64,000 bases of DNA from Verrucomicrobiaceae bacterium (GTDB lineage Bacteria; Verrucomicrobiota; Verrucomicrobiia; Chthoniobacterales; JAATET01): contig JAIYAZ010000075.1 of the NCBI GenBank assembly GCA_027488755.1, positions 190,492 through 254,491 on the forward strand, in the 5' to 3' direction. Shown here piece by piece: positions 16,335 to 26,048 of this stretch. Both the position numbers and the translations under genes were made by a program. The notes beneath the pieces were generated by a model. The model ran no database searches. It was not told the DNA's origin and saw nothing but the letters and a program-made list of their open reading frames with translations. Each line of letters starts with the position of its first letter. The first letter of the stretch is position 1.

Positions 16335-17434
16335 TTGGCGGCGGGGAAGTCGAGGAGGAAGCGGGCGATGTGGTCGGCGGCGTCGGGGCGGCTGGCGCGG
16401 GCGAGGGCGGCCTTCCACGCGCGCCAGGGGGCGGCGTCGCCGGCGAAGGCGGAGTGCACGGCGTCGGCGAGCTGCCCGGGGCGGCCGAAGGCGGGGATGC
16501 CGGCACCGAGGCGTTCGAGGAGGGCGATGTTGCCTTCCTCCTGGCCGGGGACGAGGTGGCTGACGAGGAAGGGGCATTGGGCGGCGATGGCTTCCTGGAC
16601 GATGGCGCCGCCGGCTTTGCCGATGAAGGCGTGGTGCGCGCCGAGGAGGCGGGGCATTTCGGAGGTCCAGCCGAGGAGGTGGCAGCGTTCGCCGTCGACG
16701 AGGCCGGAGGCGCGGAGGGCGTCGTGGAGGCGGGCGTGGCGGCCGGTGACGATGGTGAGGGCGATGCCGGGGAGGGCGAGGAGGGAGCGGACCTGGCGGA
16801 GGGTGAGGTCGAGCTTCGTCGAGGGCATGAAGAGGAGGCGCCAGGGGGGGCCGTCCGCGAGGGGCGCGGGAGGATTTACGGCGAAGGCGCGGGCGACGGG
16901 GAAGCCGAGGGCGTGGATGAGGGGGGACGGAACGCCGCGGGAGCGGAGGAGGTCGGCGGTTTCCGGGTCGGCGACGACAAAGGCGTCGGAGAGGCAGCGG
17001 TGCCAGGCGGTGTTCACGCCGACGGAGTCGGTGATGATGGTGACGATGGGGGCGCGGACGCCGAGGCGGCGGCGCTGGATGTCGCGGTAGAGGTAGGGGT
17101 AGAGGGGGTAGGTGGAGAGGATGAGGTCGGGGCGGTAATCCTGGAGGGTGCGGTCGAGTTCGTCGCGGAGGGGGTTCGCGGCCCACATGGTTTTTTCCAT
17201 CCAGCCGGGGCGGTCGAGCCAGAGGAAGATCTGGCGCCAGAGCCAGGGGGCGCGGTTGATGGCGAAGGAGTAGCCGACCTTGATGGTGGCGTTCATGCCG
17301 GGGACGGCGGCGGCGTAGAGGTCGGCGACGCGGACTTCGGCCTGGCCGGTGGCTTCGAGGGCCTCCTGCATGGCGCGGGCGGCGGTGTTGTGGCCTTCGC
17401 CGAAGCCGGCGGTGAGGATGAGGACGCGCTTCAT
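16331..17434 (-). CDS. Diacylglycerol glycosyltransferase-like protein (MGDG synthase/UgtP family, GT28)
   Basis: This 367-residue protein starts with ILTAGFGEGHNTAARAM, the glycine-rich loop and His typical of the MGDG synthase N-terminal domain. The C-terminal nucleotide-sugar domain follows the GT-B pattern, with GKAGGAIVQEAIAAQCPFLV near 290. Known relatives transfer galactose or glucose from the UDP-sugar to diacylglycerol at the cytoplasmic membrane face. Sugar and acceptor cannot be read out. It overlaps the ABC-2 permease start by 4 bases and lies 33 bases after the TPR gene, so all three are likely co-transcribed. Confidence 0.85.
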   Translation of the reverse strand: MKRVLILTAGFGEGHNTAARAMQEALEATGQAEVRVADLYAAAVPGMNATIKVGYSFAINRAPWLWRQIFLWLDRPGWMEKTMWAANPLRDELDRTLQDYRPDLILSTYPLYPYLYRDIQRRRLGVRAPIVTIITDSVGVNTAWHRCLSDAFVVADPETADLLRSRGVPSPLIHALGFPVARAFAVNPPAPLADGPPWRLLFMPSTKLDLTLRQVRSLLALPGIALTIVTGRHARLHDALRASGLVDGERCHLLGWTSEMPRLLGAHHAFIGKAGGAIVQEAIAAQCPFLVSHLVPGQEEGNIALLERLGAGIPAFGRPGQLADAVHSAFAGDAAPWRAWKAALARASRPDAADHIARFLLDFPAAK

Positions 17435-17467
17435 GGCCGGGAGGCGCGGGCGGGGGCGGAGGCGTGG

Positions 17468-18214
17468 CTAGAGTTGGTCGAGGGTCTTGCGCCCGCGTTG
17501 CTTGCTTTCGTCGTCATCCTTTTCTCGGGAGGGAAGGCTAAGGCCTTTTTTCAACGCGGCGCGAGCTTCTTCCTTGCGGCCGAGGGCGGCGTAGGTGCGG
17601 CCGAGTTCGATCTGGTGGATGACGCGATCGGGGCGGAGGGCGACGGCTCGCTCGAAACAGGCGGCGGCGCGTTCGTTGGAGGCGTCGGGGAATTTGCCGT
17701 AGATGGTCTGGGCGAGGAATTTGAGGGCGGGGTTGAAGTTGGCGAGTTCGTAGTTCCAGCGGCCGAGGACGTGCCAGGCGTAGTCCTGGGTGGCGTCGAG
17801 GCGGACGGCGGCGTCGGCCTCCTGCTTGATGAGGCGGGAGTATTCGATGCGGGTGCGGGGGGATTCGAGGAAGGCGACCTTGCCGTAGCAGATGGCGAGG
17901 GAGAGGCGGGCGGAGGCGTTGTCCGGGTCGGCGGCGGCGGCGCGCTTTGCGTAGTCGAGGGCTTTGCGGCCGAGTTCCCGGTTCGCGGGGGTGGTGGATT
18001 CGCTGACCATCTGCTGCGAATACTGCTTGGCGATGCGGCGGAGGATCTCGGCGTCGCCGGGCTTCGCGGCGTCGGCCTGGAGGTAGATTTTGACGGCCTC
18101 GGCGTTGCGGTTTTTCGCGTCGAGGGCGTCGCCCTGCGCGATGAGCTCGGTCACGGGCTGGGCGGAGGCATCCATGACAAGGGATACGAGGAGCGCGAGG
18201 GCGAGGCGTTTCAT
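17468..18214 (-). CDS. Exported tetratricopeptide repeat protein
   Basis: The ATG at 18214 overlaps the methyltransferase stop (ATGA) and gives 248 residues. A signal peptide (about 1-19, [19 protein letters not shown]) is followed by TPR-like helices, for example [40 protein letters not shown] and [20 protein letters not shown]. The pattern resembles the RMDN (regulator of microtubule dynamics) type of TPR proteins, which is only a fold label in bacteria. It is probably periplasmic and may scaffold or monitor the lipid enzymes encoded around it. The C-terminus is highly charged. Confidence 0.8.
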   Translation of the reverse strand: MKRLALALLVSLVMDASAQPVTELIAQGDALDAKNRNAEAVKIYLQADAAKPGDAEILRRIAKQYSQQMVSESTTPANRELGRKALDYAKRAAAADPDNASARLSLAICYGKVAFLESPRTRIEYSRLIKQEADAAVRLDATQDYAWHVLGRWNYELANFNPALKFLAQTIYGKFPDASNERAAACFERAVALRPDRVIHQIELGRTYAALGRKEEARAALKKGLSLPSREKDDDESKQRGRKTLDQL

Positions 18215-19242
18215 TTTCGGAACCGGTAGTGGGAGACGAGCCATTCCTGGCCGCCGCGGTAGCCCCAGAGTTCCGCGCAGGACATGAAGAAGACGCGCCA
18301 GTAGGCGCGCCATTTGGCGACCTGGTCGGGGCCGTAGGTGGCGGCGAGGATGGGGGTGATGGCGGCGGCGTTGGCGTCCATGGAGGCGAGCCATGCCTCG
18401 GAGGTGCGCTGGTAGTGGGTGCCGGAGACGCGCCAGTGGTCCTCGATTTTGAGGTCGTCCTGGAAGTAGAGCAGGAGGTCGTCGGAGGGCATGGTGCCGC
18501 CGGCGAAGAAGTAGCGGGTGATCCAGTCGGAGGGGTCGGTGCCCTCGAAGTGGTAGGCGTATTCGCGGTGGGTGAAGATGTGGACGAAGAGCTTGCCGCC
18601 GGGGCGCAGCCAGGTGGCGATGCGCGCGAGAAGGAGCTGGTAGTTTTTCATGTGCTCGAACATTTCGACGCTGACGACGCGGTCGAACTGCGCGGGGTCG
18701 AGAGCGAGGTCGTTCATGTCGCGGGTGAGCACGGTGACGTTGCCGAGGCCGCGGGCGGCGCATTGGGCCTCGATGTGGGCGCGTTGGGTGGCGGAGTTCG
18801 AGACGGCGGTGATGCGGGCGCGGGGGTATTTTTCGGCCATCCAAAGGGTGAGGCTGCCCCAGCCGCAGCCGAGTTCGAGGATGTCGAGGCCGTCGGTGAG
18901 TTCGGCGCGTTCGCAGCTGAGGGCGAGCATGGCCTCCTCGCTTTCGGCGAAGGTGGTGTCCTCGCGGGGCCAGTAGCCGGAGGAGTATTTCATGCGGGGG
19001 CCGAGGCAGAGCTGAAAGAACCCGGTGGGGACTTCGTAGTGCTGCTCGTTGGCGTCGGCGGTATTGATCGCGATGGGGCTGGCCTTCAGCGCGCGGACGA
19101 AGTCGAGGAGGGCACGCTGCTGGCTCTCGACGTCGCCGCGGTCCTCGTCGCGGAGTTTGCGGGCGAGGAGGTTCCGGATGCCGAGGCGGATCGCGGCGTC
19201 GGGCAGGAGGTTTTTGGCGAGGAGATCGTCGAGGGTGATCAT
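18211..19242 (-). CDS. SAM-dependent methyltransferase, cyclopropane-fatty-acid synthase superfamily (first of two)
   Basis: The 343-residue protein has the SAM-binding motif [19 protein letters not shown] near 121-139 and the family motif [27 protein letters not shown] near 64-91, which is the entry to the lipid site in CFA-synthase-like enzymes. It is shorter than true cyclopropane synthases and lacks their N-terminal domain. Plant and bacterial relatives include small-molecule N-methyltransferases, so the substrate may not be a fatty acid. It overlaps the TPR gene by 4 bases. Confidence 0.85.
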   Translation of the reverse strand: MITLDDLLAKNLLPDAAIRLGIRNLLARKLRDEDRGDVESQQRALLDFVRALKASPIAINTADANEQHYEVPTGFFQLCLGPRMKYSSGYWPREDTTFAESEEAMLALSCERAELTDGLDILELGCGWGSLTLWMAEKYPRARITAVSNSATQRAHIEAQCAARGLGNVTVLTRDMNDLALDPAQFDRVVSVEMFEHMKNYQLLLARIATWLRPGGKLFVHIFTHREYAYHFEGTDPSDWITRYFFAGGTMPSDDLLLYFQDDLKIEDHWRVSGTHYQRTSEAWLASMDANAAAITPILAATYGPDQVAKWRAYWRVFFMSCAELWGYRGGQEWLVSHYRFRK

Positions 19243-19251
19243 GAAGGATGA

Positions 19252-19280
19252 ACCATGGAGGGCATGGAGAACATGGAGGG
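19252..19280. repeat. 29-bp intergenic repeat (ATGGAG-type), copy 1
   Basis: This short tandem-like sequence beginning ACCATGGAGGGCATGGAGAA fills the gap between the first methyltransferase and DUF1295 genes. The identical 29 bases recur in reverse orientation at 37023-37051. Within it the unit ATGGAG appears three times. It has no coding role in the flanking genes. Confidence 0.75.
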
Positions 19281-19290
19281 AGGAGGGAGA

Positions 19291-20085
19291 TTATTTACGC
19301 GGGAACCAGGGGATGAAGGCGCTGGTGGTGCGCTGGTAGTCGCGGTAGTCGTCGCCGCGGGACTTGAGGGCCTGGGCCTCGGTGGCGGGGATGCCGGTGA
19401 CCTTGAAGAGGAAGAAGAGCATGAGGGCGGGGCAGTAGATGGTGATCCAGCCGTCCGGGGTGCCGAGGGCGAAGAGGAAGAAGGCGACCCAGATGAGCCA
19501 CTGGAAGAAGTAGTTCGGGTGGCGGGAGTAGCGCCAGAGGCCGAGGCGGCAGGTGCGGCCCTTGTTCTCCGGGCGGGAGCGGAAGGCGTTGAGCTGGGCG
19601 TCGGCGAGGGCTTCGCCGAGCATGGCGACGAGCCAGAGGGCGGCGCCGGCCCATTCGACGGGAGCGAGGCCGGCGTCGGGGTTCGACGCGGCGAGGGCGA
19701 AGGGCACGCTGAGGAGCGCGAGGAGGACGGCCTGGAGCTGGAAGAAGCCGAAGAACATGAGCCAGGTGTGGCGCGGATACTGGGCGCGGAGGGTGGCGTA
19801 GCGGCCGTCCTCCTCGGGGTGATGTTTCGCGACGCGGACCCAGAGGTAGAGGCCGAGGCGGAGACTCCAGACGGCGGCCATGAGGCCGATGACGAGCTTC
19901 CGCGTGGGGTCGCCGACGCCGAGGAGGAAATAAACGACGGCGAGGAGCGCGAAGCCGAGGGACCAGGCGACGTCGACGACGCCGGCGTTGTTCACGGCGC
20001 GGGCGAAGATCCAGACGCCGACCATGAGGGCCATGGAGACGGCAAAGCCGGCGGTGAGGAGGAACCAGAAGGCGTCGGCGTTCAT
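19291..20085 (-). CDS. DUF1295 membrane protein (steroid 5-alpha-reductase C-terminal-like)
   Basis: The 264-residue protein has about seven membrane segments. The C-terminal signature NKGRTCRLGLWRYSRHPNYF from about 198 is diagnostic of DUF1295, which shares the fold of steroid 5-alpha-reductases and isoprenylcysteine methyltransferases. The known fold can bind NADPH or SAM and act on lipid double bonds or lipid-linked groups. In several bacteria the family is found next to cyclopropane synthase genes. Its start overlaps the DUF1475 stop by 4 bases. The reaction is unknown; a reductase acting on a methylene-branched acyl chain is one option consistent with its neighbours. Confidence 0.88.
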   Translation of the reverse strand: MNADAFWFLLTAGFAVSMALMVGVWIFARAVNNAGVVDVAWSLGFALLAVVYFLLGVGDPTRKLVIGLMAAVWSLRLGLYLWVRVAKHHPEEDGRYATLRAQYPRHTWLMFFGFFQLQAVLLALLSVPFALAASNPDAGLAPVEWAGAALWLVAMLGEALADAQLNAFRSRPENKGRTCRLGLWRYSRHPNYFFQWLIWVAFFLFALGTPDGWITIYCPALMLFFLFKVTGIPATEAQALKSRGDDYRDYQRTTSAFIPWFPRK

Positions 20086-20420
20086 GCGGCCTCCTTTTTG
20101 AGCAGCACGTCACGGAGCGAGGCGGTGGCGGGCACGCGGAAGAGGGCAACAAGGGCGTAGATGGCCATGGCGATGTTGCCGAGGAGCATGAGGGCGACGA
20201 ACCACGCAACGCGGGGCAGCCAGCCGCGCTCGCGGTAGGCGATCCAGATGAAGAACGCGAGGAAGCCAAAGTAGGCGTCGAACATCGTGGCGATGAACCA
20301 CGGGTTGCCCGTGACCTCGGCGGGGATGGCGAGGAGGGATTGCCGGAGGCTCGCCCAGGTGGTGACGGAGAGCATGGCGGCGAGCACGGCGAGGAAGTAG
20401 ATTCTAAGAAACCAGATCAT
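20082..20420 (-). CDS. DUF1475-like small membrane protein
   Basis: The ATG at 20420 gives 112 residues and overlaps the end of the upstream methyltransferase by 17 bases. Three hydrophobic segments are seen. The conserved-looking stretch is NPWFIATMFDAYFGFLAFFI at about 39-58. From memory this matches bacterial DUF1475 proteins, which often sit with DUF1295 and cyclopropane synthases; the family label is fairly but not fully certain. The function is unknown. Confidence 0.75.
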   Translation of the reverse strand: MIWFLRIYFLAVLAAMLSVTTWASLRQSLLAIPAEVTGNPWFIATMFDAYFGFLAFFIWIAYRERGWLPRVAWFVALMLLGNIAMAIYALVALFRVPATASLRDVLLKKEAA

Positions 20421-21641
20421 AGACGGGAGTGGGGATGGCGAGGTTGTTCGGGCGGGAGTAGACGGCCTGGACGACGGAGAGGTGGCGGGTGCCAAAGGCG
20501 GCCTCGCAGTAGCGGAGGTAGTAGCGCCATTTGCGGAGGAACCACTCATCGAAGCCGAGGGCGCGGACGTCTTCGCGAACCTCTTCGAAGCGTTCGGCCC
20601 AGAGGCGGAGGGTGCGGGCGTAGTGCGGGCCGATGTCCTCCCAGGCGTGGAGGTTGAGATCGCCGGTGCGGTTGAGGGCCTGGGTGACGCGGGCGTTGGC
20701 GACGAGGAGCGAGCCGGGGAAGATGTGCTTCTGGATGAAGTCGACGCCGTCGCGGAGGATGGCGAACTGGTTGTCGGGGCAGGTGATCATTTGCAGGGCG
20801 AGCAGGCCGTGCGGGGCGAGAAGGCGGTGGCAGCAGGCGAAGTATTCGTCGAGGTAGGCGTCGCCGACGGCCTCGATCATTTCGACGGAGACGATCTTGT
20901 CGAACTGCCCGCGGAGGTGGCGGTAGTCCTCGAGGCGGGCGTCGATGCGGTCGGCGAGGCCGGCGGCGGCAATGCGGGCCTGGGCCTCGGCGAGCTGGGC
21001 CTCGGAGATGGTGATGGTGGTGACGCGGCAGCCGTAGTGTTGCGCGGCGTGGATGGAGAACGCGCCCCAGCCGGTGCCGATCTCGAGGAGGTGGTCGCCG
21101 GGCTGGAGGTGGAGCTTGCGGCATAGGCGGTCGATTTTTTCGCGCTGGGCGTCGGCGAGATCAAGCGTGGGCGGGTCGAAGACGGCGGACGAATAGGTCA
21201 TCGACGGGTCGAGCCAGAGCCGGAAGAAGTCGTTCGAGAGGTCGTAGTGCTCGCGGATGTTTTCGCGGGCCTTGCGGGTGCTGTTTGGCCGGCGCTTGTG
21301 CAGCAGGCGGTTGGTGGCGTTGAGGAGGTTGAAGAACGGCGAGCGGCGGCCGCCGCGCGTTTTCATCGCGGCGGAGTCCTCGGCGTTGAGGATGAAGAAG
21401 GCGATTACGCGGGTGAGGTCGGGCGTTTCCCACTGGCCGTCGAGGTAGGACTCCGCGAAGCCGATGGGGCCGAAGAGGACGCTGCGGCGGAAGAAATCCT
21501 CGTCGCGGATTTCGATGCGGGCGGTGAGTTTTTTGTCGAGGCCGCCGAAGTGGAGGCGCGCGCCGTCGGGCAGGATGAGCTCGAGCGCGCCGCGCTGAAG
21601 GGGGCGGAGGGAGTTGAGAACGAGTTTGCGGTAGAGGGGTT

Positions 21642-21645
<4 letters not shown>
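20404..21645 (-). CDS. Cyclopropane-fatty-acyl-phospholipid synthase-type methyltransferase
   Basis: The ATG at 21645 overlaps the YjbQ stop (ATGA) and gives 413 residues, the normal size for the family. The N-terminal lipid-binding domain is present (residues 1-125, with [15 protein letters not shown] near 63). The catalytic part has [20 protein letters not shown] near 129, SAM motif [15 protein letters not shown] near 185 and [10 protein letters not shown] near 253. Characterised relatives transfer a methyl group from SAM to the double bond of phospholipid acyl chains, giving cyclopropane, 10-methyl or methylene products. The desaturase, FAD oxidoreductase and DUF1365 genes upstream make an acyl-chain substrate likely. 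Confidence 0.9.
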
Positions 21646-22061
<416 letters not shown>

Positions 22062-22103
22062 GGCAGGAGGGAAACCTCGGATTTCACGGATGGCACGGAT
22101 GAT

Positions 22104-22883
22104 TTACGGGGCGGGTTGGTTCGGGTCTTCCCGGCGGTTGAATACGTCACGTTGGAGGTGGCGGTTCACTTCTTTTCGGCGGAAGGGGACGCGCTTGAGC
22201 CAGAGGCGGAAGGCTTCCCAGTGGATGGCGGCGATGACTTTGAGGGTGACGAGGGGGTATTGGACGCTGAAGCGGGCGAGGTTCGCGCCGGTGAGGGGGA
22301 CGCGGCGGCCGGTGAGCGAGCTGAGGAGTTCGCGTTCGTCGCCGCGGTAGTCGTCGATGAGGACGCGGAGCCGGTCGCCGGGGGCGTCGAAGCGGAAGTC
22401 GAAGGCGAGGTCGAGGTCGGAGAAGGGCGAGACGTAGAAGTGCTTGGTGACGCGGCGGTGGAAGCCGGGGCCGACGCGGGGGACGTGGTAGGGCTTGCGT
22501 TCGAGGAAGGTGTTTTCGACCTCGACGAGGGAGGTGAAGGGTTCGCCGCTCTCGTCGTAGAAAAAGAAGATCGAGATGGGGTTGAAGGTGTAACCGAGCA
22601 GGCGCGGGAGGGTGAGGAGGCGGACGGCGGCGGGCTCGCGGGTCTCACCGGCCTGGCGGAGCCAGGCGACGGCGTTTTCGCGGGCGGTGGGGAGGCCGAG
22701 CGAGAAGTGGTCGGCGTCGTGAAAGCTGTAGAGGTTGGGCCGGTTGACGGAGAGGAGCGGGATGCGGAGGCGATCGAGCTCGTCGAGGTCGAGCCAGAAA
22801 AGGAAGAGGCGGTAGACGAATTCGTGCCGTTTCGGCGCGAGGCGGCGGTGCATCACCGTGCACTCGTAGAGCGCCGAGTTCAT
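22104..22883 (-). CDS. DUF1365 family protein
   Basis: The 259-residue protein begins MNSALYECTVMHRRLAPKRH and contains VYRLFLFWLDLDEL, NPISIFFFYDESGEP and the typical C-terminal FHVSP-like segment (KHFYVSPFSDLD). These are diagnostic of DUF1365. The family is nearly always encoded beside an FAD-dependent amine-oxidase-like protein and a cyclopropane synthase. In alphaproteobacteria the trio belongs to the singlet-oxygen response and modified-fatty-acid pathways. Its biochemical role is not established. The start overlaps the FAD oxidoreductase stop by 4 bases. Confidence 0.92.
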   Translation of the reverse strand: MNSALYECTVMHRRLAPKRHEFVYRLFLFWLDLDELDRLRIPLLSVNRPNLYSFHDADHFSLGLPTARENAVAWLRQAGETREPAAVRLLTLPRLLGYTFNPISIFFFYDESGEPFTSLVEVENTFLERKPYHVPRVGPGFHRRVTKHFYVSPFSDLDLAFDFRFDAPGDRLRVLIDDYRGDERELLSSLTGRRVPLTGANLARFSVQYPLVTLKVIAAIHWEAFRLWLKRVPFRRKEVNRHLQRDVFNRREDPNQPAP

Positions 22884-24130
22884 GCGGCGGCCTGGTGTTC
22901 GCGCACGGCGTCAACGGCCTGGAGGGCGGACCAGTAGGCGTCCTCGTGGAAGCCGGAGCGGAAGTAGCTGCCGCAGAAATAGAGGCGCTGACGGGGCGAG
23001 CGGTGGTTGAGCGTGGCGAGCTCGCGCTGGGCGCGCAGGGTTTCGAGCGTGTAGACGGGGTGCTCGTATTCGGTCTCGTAGAGGACGGTGGCGGGATCGA
23101 TGAGGTCGCGGGAGTTGAGCGAGACGAAGTAGTCGCGGTGCGGGGAGACGCGCTGGAGCGCGTTCATCCAGTAGTGGAGCGACGGGCGGCCGGCGGCGTC
23201 GATGCGGTAGTTCCACGCGGCCCAGGCGAGGCGGCGGCGCGGCATGAGGGAGGCGTCGGTGTGAAGGGTGGCGTGGTTCGCCTGATAGCGGAAAACGCCG
23301 AGGAGGCGCTCCTGGTCGGCGTCGGGCCGCGCGAGGAGGCGGAGGGCCTGGTCTCCGTGGGTGGCGACGATGACGCGGTCGAAGGTTTCGGCGGCGCCGT
23401 CGGCGGTGCGGACGAGGCCGTCGGGGTCCACCGCAACGACGGGGGCGCCGAGGCGGAGGTCGGCGATTTCGCCGAGAATGCGGCGGACGTAATTGCGCGC
23501 GCCGCGGGTGACGGTGAACCACGGGTGGTGGGTGTCCACGCCGAGGAATCCGTGGTTGTGGAAGAACCGCAGGAGCATGGCGGCGGGGAAGTCGAGCATG
23601 CCGCCGGGCTGCGAGGACCAGACGGCGGCGCTCATGGGCACGAGGTAGTGCTCGAGGAAGTCGCGGCCGAAACCGTGGCGGCCGGCAAACTCGCGGACGG
23701 TGAGTTCGCCGAGGGTGTCCTGCGCGAGGGCGTCGTTGGCGACACGGAAGAAGCGCTGGATTTCGCCGAGGAAGCGGTGGAAGCGGGGGCGGAGGAGGTT
23801 GCGTTTCTGCGCGAAGACTTTGCGCACGCCCATGCCGTTGTATTCGAGGTTGTCGGGCACGTGCTGGACGCTGAACGACATTTCGCTCGGTTGCGTTTCG
23901 ACGCCGAGTTCGTCGAAGAGGCGGCAGAGGTTCGGGTAGGTGACATGGTTGAAGACGATGAACCCGGTGTCGATGGGCACGTCGCGGTCGCCCTCGCGGA
24001 CGACGACGGTGTTCGTATGGCCGCCGGGGCGGGCGTCCTGCTCAAAGAGGGTGATCCGCGCGTGGGCGCGGAGATTCCACGCGCAGCCGAGGCCGGCGAT
24101 GCCGGTCCCGATGATGGCGATGCGCTCCAC
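22880..24130 (-). CDS. NAD(P)/FAD-dependent oxidoreductase (amine oxidase fold)
   Basis: This 416-residue flavoprotein opens with the dinucleotide-binding motif IGTGIAGLGCAWNL (6-19) and a second conserved FEQDARPGGHTNTV segment. The C-terminal FAD-binding end is CGSYFRSGFHEDAYWSALQA. The fold is that of amine oxidases, phytoene desaturases and UDP-galactopyranose mutase. In its genomic company (DUF1365, cyclopropane synthase, desaturase) it most likely oxidises or reduces an acyl chain. It ends 4 bases upstream overlap with DUF1365 and begins 4 bases after the desaturase stop. Confidence 0.9.
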   Translation of the reverse strand: MERIAIIGTGIAGLGCAWNLRAHARITLFEQDARPGGHTNTVVVREGDRDVPIDTGFIVFNHVTYPNLCRLFDELGVETQPSEMSFSVQHVPDNLEYNGMGVRKVFAQKRNLLRPRFHRFLGEIQRFFRVANDALAQDTLGELTVREFAGRHGFGRDFLEHYLVPMSAAVWSSQPGGMLDFPAAMLLRFFHNHGFLGVDTHHPWFTVTRGARNYVRRILGEIADLRLGAPVVAVDPDGLVRTADGAAETFDRVIVATHGDQALRLLARPDADQERLLGVFRYQANHATLHTDASLMPRRRLAWAAWNYRIDAAGRPSLHYWMNALQRVSPHRDYFVSLNSRDLIDPATVLYETEYEHPVYTLETLRAQRELATLNHRSPRQRLYFCGSYFRSGFHEDAYWSALQAVDAVREHQAAA

Positions 24131-24134
24131 GGAA

Positions 24135-25139
24135 TCAGGCGGTCTTGCGGGTTTCGACCTGGTAGGCCGAGGCGGGAACGGGGCGGAGGTCCCAGACGAG
24201 GCCGAGGGCGGCGAGCCCGCGGAGGAGGTAGTAGCTGATGTCGATCTCCCACCAGAAGAAGCCCTGGCGGGCGGTCGAGTGGTGCATGTGGTGATTGTTG
24301 TGCCAGCCTTCGCCGAGGGTGATGAGGGCGAGCAGGAAGCTGTTGCGGCTTTCGTCGCCGGTGTCGTAGCGCTTCGTGCCGAGGGTGTGGGCGAAGGAAT
24401 TCACCGCGCAGGTGCCGTGGAAGAGGAACACGGTGCTGATGAAGAAGCCCCAGACGACGAGCTGCCAGGCGTTCGTGCCGAGCTGCGGGGCGTAGGCGGC
24501 GAGGAGCGCGCCGGTGCCGTAGAGAAATCCGAAGAGCAGGATGGGGCCGATGAGGTCGAAGCGGTTGAGGAAGACGAGTTCGGGGAATTTCGCGAGGTCG
24601 CGCACGCGGCTGTAGTCGGTGGGGAAGTTCCGGCTGCTGGTGAGCCAGCCGACGTGGGACCAGAGGAAGCCCTTCCAGCCCGGGGAATGGACGTCGTGCT
24701 CGTCGTCGGAGTGCTGGTGGTGGTGGCGGTGAACGGCGGACCACCAGAGCGGGCCGCGCTGGATGGCGGTGAGGCCGAGCAGGGCGAAGACAAACTGCAC
24801 GGGGCGCGAGGTTTTGTAGGCCCGGTGGCAGAAGTAGCGGTGGTAAATGCCGGTGACGGCAAACATGCGCACGACGTAGAGGACGGCGGCGACGGCGACG
24901 GCGGTCCAGCTCCAGCCGGTCCAGATCACGCCGAGGCAGCCGAGGTGGAGGACGAGGAACGGAATGGCGCGCGACCACTCGAAGCGCTCGGGGAGCTCGC
25001 GCACCCGGTCCGCGCCCTGCGGAAAGTAGTCGGAGTCGATGAGGTTGACGAAACGCCGGAGGATCCCGGGGCGGGGCGGCGGCTCAGTCGGCGCGCACCC
25101 CGAGTTCGTCGAGGATGCGGTGGAGGTCGTCGTTTCCAT
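24135..25139 (-). CDS. Membrane fatty-acid desaturase (acyl-CoA delta-9 type)
   Basis: From the ATG at 25139 the protein has 334 residues. The three histidine boxes of the di-iron desaturases are intact: HRYFCH (100-105), HRHHHQH (137-143) and GEGWHNNHH (276-284). Four or more membrane segments surround them. The family introduces a cis double bond into acyl chains, and this double bond would be the substrate for the methyltransferase downstream. The start lies 56 bases inside parB, and no in-frame start is seen between the parB stop and the first His box that would preserve the full domain. Confidence 0.9.
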   Translation of the reverse strand: METTTSTASSTNSGCAPTEPPPRPGILRRFVNLIDSDYFPQGADRVRELPERFEWSRAIPFLVLHLGCLGVIWTGWSWTAVAVAAVLYVVRMFAVTGIYHRYFCHRAYKTSRPVQFVFALLGLTAIQRGPLWWSAVHRHHHQHSDDEHDVHSPGWKGFLWSHVGWLTSSRNFPTDYSRVRDLAKFPELVFLNRFDLIGPILLFGFLYGTGALLAAYAPQLGTNAWQLVVWGFFISTVFLFHGTCAVNSFAHTLGTKRYDTGDESRNSFLLALITLGEGWHNNHHMHHSTARQGFFWWEIDISYYLLRGLAALGLVWDLRPVPASAYQVETRKTA

Positions 25140-25971
25140 AATAATCGATGGTGATACTGCCTTGTTTCTCACCATGCTGGATTACGACACGCGTGGCCAA
25201 ACGGTGTTGTAGTTTATTCTGGAGGTGGAGAATGGCCGGGGCGGCCCCGGGGGCGGCGCGCTTGCGGCCGGTGGCCGGGGTGGCGCCGGGGCTTTTGGCG
25301 AGCTGGGCCGCGGCGAGTTTCTCGGCGGTGCGCACGGAGGCGGACTGGCGAATAATGATGTCGGCGAGGAGGCGCTGTTCCTCGGGGGACTTGAGGGAGA
25401 GCAGGACCTTCGCGTGGCCGACGGAGATGCGGCCCTGGCGGACCATGCTCTGGACCTCGGGGTCGAGGTCGAGGAGGCGCATGGCGTTCGCGACGGAGGC
25501 GCGGCTTTTGCCGACGCGGCGGGAGATTTCCTCCTGGGTGAGGCTGAATTCGCGGGAGAGCCGGGCGTAGGCGGTGGCTTCCTCAATCGGGTTGAGGTCT
25601 TCGCGCTGGAGGTTCTCGATGAGCGCGAGTTCGAGGACTTCCTGGTCGCTGGCTTTACGGACGATGGCGGGGGCCTCGGTGAGGCCCACGACCTGGGAGG
25701 CGCGCCAGCGGCGTTCGCCGGCGATGAGTTCGTAGTGGCCGTCGACCTTGCGGACGATGAGGGGCTGGATGATGCCGCGTTCGCGGATGGATTCGACGAG
25801 CTCGTTGAGCTGGTCGGCGCGGAACTCCTGCCGGGGCTGGAGCGGGCTCGGGATGATGTCCGCGAGGGCGATCGTCTGGACGCGTTCGCCGTCGGCCTCG
25901 ACCGGGGCAGGCGCGGCGACCCTCGTATTGATGAGGGCTCCGAGTCCTTTGCCGAGCGCCGGTTTTGCCAT
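25084..25971 (-). CDS. parB: Chromosome-partitioning protein ParB
   Basis: The ATG at 25971 gives 295 residues beginning MAKPALGKGLGALI, the usual ParB N-terminus. The CTP-binding/nuclease-fold segment includes PLQPRQEF and GERRWRASQ, and a helix-turn-helix follows (QEEISRRVGKSRASVANAM near 168). The C-terminal dimer domain has IDYYGNDDLHRILD. ParB spreads from parS sites as a CTP-dependent clamp. A parA gene is not adjacent on either side, which is uncommon. Its 3' end overlaps the desaturase start by 56 bases, so it may share a transcript with the lipid operon. Confidence 0.95.
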   Translation of the reverse strand: MAKPALGKGLGALINTRVAAPAPVEADGERVQTIALADIIPSPLQPRQEFRADQLNELVESIRERGIIQPLIVRKVDGHYELIAGERRWRASQVVGLTEAPAIVRKASDQEVLELALIENLQREDLNPIEEATAYARLSREFSLTQEEISRRVGKSRASVANAMRLLDLDPEVQSMVRQGRISVGHAKVLLSLKSPEEQRLLADIIIRQSASVRTAEKLAAAQLAKSPGATPATGRKRAAPGAAPAILHLQNKLQHRLATRVVIQHGEKQGSITIDYYGNDDLHRILDELGVRAD

Positions 25972-26048
25972 GGAACGCCTGAGGTTAGGGAGCGGGCGCG
26001 TGCAAATCAACTTGAACGTGCCCGCCCGGGATCACGAAGGTCAATTCC

